From JACVRW01 sp035645115 (GTDB taxonomy: Bacteria > Actinomycetota > Thermoleophilia > Solirubrobacterales > Thermoleophilaceae): a stretch of 14,853 nt of DNA. The notes beneath the pieces are model-generated. The model saw only the letters and a program-made list of their open reading frames with translations, was not told the DNA's origin and ran no database searches. A program made the translations under genes and the position numbers. Positions 14,761-14,853 of the stretch are shown in pieces; positions within the stretch are counted from its first letter, which is position 1; the number at the start of each line of letters is the position of its first letter. The stretch lies in the NCBI GenBank assembly GCA_035645115.1, contig DASQNF010000012.1:1-14853 (forward strand), written 5' to 3'.

Positions 14761-14853
14761 ATGCGGGGACGACGCGGCGGTGTGCTGCTTACCGCTCTCA
14801 GTTGCATTATCGCGGCGGCGGTGATGCCGGCCGGGGCGAGTGCTCAGGGGCAC
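14761..14853 (+). CDS. Secreted protein, N-terminal signal peptide only (3' truncated by window)
   Basis: The last 31 codons of the window encode a classic Sec signal peptide. There is a basic n-region (MRGRR), a hydrophobic core (about 7-22, GVLLTALSCIIAAAVM) and a c-region PAGASA with a signal peptidase I Ala-x-Ala site before Gln29. The single Cys is inside the hydrophobic core and not in a lipobox, so a lipoprotein is unlikely. ATG 14761 is preceded by AGGGGG (14750-14755) at 5 bases, a good Shine-Dalgarno site. The mature protein lies outside the window, so its role is unknown; nothing ties it to gcv. Confidence 0.7.
   Translation, partial: MRGRRGGVLLTALSCIIAAAVMPAGASAQGH

Noticed and set aside
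14609..14824. 71-residue Cys-rich small ORF
   Set aside because: The cysteines hinted at a zinc-binding peptide, but it runs through the palindrome region and overlaps the signal peptide gene in another frame, and it has no ribosome binding site.
1..14853. CRISPR arrays, tRNA, rRNA, insertion sequences or prophage genes
   Set aside because: No regularly spaced repeats, cloverleaf genes, transposase motifs or phage proteins were seen; the region is continuous housekeeping genes of uniform composition.

Overview
The window is about 14.9 kb of very GC-rich DNA (G or C at most third codon positions) with every supported gene on the + strand. It holds the 3' half of a division and cell wall (dcw) cluster followed by a glycine cleavage (gcv) operon. 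The dcw order (mraY-murD-ftsW-murG-murC-murB-ftsQ-ftsZ, no ftsA), the GC content and the frequent GTG/TTG starts point to a high-GC actinobacterium. Three things fit a deep-branching class such as Thermoleophilia (Solirubrobacterales-like) better than Streptomyces or Mycobacterium: murB between murC and ftsQ, an unusual MurG acceptor loop, and a split glycine decarboxylase (gcvPA/gcvPB). The taxonomic placement is inference from family knowledge; no 16S gene is present.

Region 1 (1-7266) encodes the cytoplasmic and membrane steps of peptidoglycan precursor synthesis and the septal machinery. These are the MraY C-terminus, MurD ligase, FtsW glycosyltransferase, MurG, MurC ligase, MurB reductase and FtsQ. 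Several genes are coupled by 4-base GTGA stop/start overlaps. A 149-base gap before murC carries G+C-rich inverted repeats and a -10-like box only 8 bases before the chosen ATG, suggesting an internal leaderless promoter.

Region 2 (7267-7493) is the only clear regulatory intergenic stretch inside the cluster. It holds a small hairpin followed by four T, three copies of an AACCCTC element, a good sigma70-type promoter (TTGACA, 18 bases, TACAGT) and a Shine-Dalgarno sequence for ftsZ. ftsZ is therefore probably transcribed separately from, and more strongly than, the genes before it.

Region 3 (8610-10192) is a two-gene unit, a GNAT N-acetyltransferase overlapping an M20 metallopeptidase, sitting where many actinobacteria carry pgeF-ylmE-sepF. 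Its substrate cannot be read from the sequence.

Region 4 (10190-14566) is the gcv operon: gcvT, gcvH, gcvPA and gcvPB, encoding the T, H and two-part P proteins. P decarboxylates glycine onto the lipoyl arm of H, and T transfers the methylene carbon to tetrahydrofolate. The L protein (dihydrolipoyl dehydrogenase) is not here. Region 5 (14567-14853) is an intergenic stretch with two TTGCAA-centred palindromes and the first 31 codons of a secreted protein cut by the window edge.

This is mostly core housekeeping DNA. I see no CRISPR array, tRNA, rRNA, insertion sequence or phage gene, and no convincing undescribed system. The most useful leads are the ftsZ leader elements, the long FtsQ tail, and the GNAT-M20 pair.
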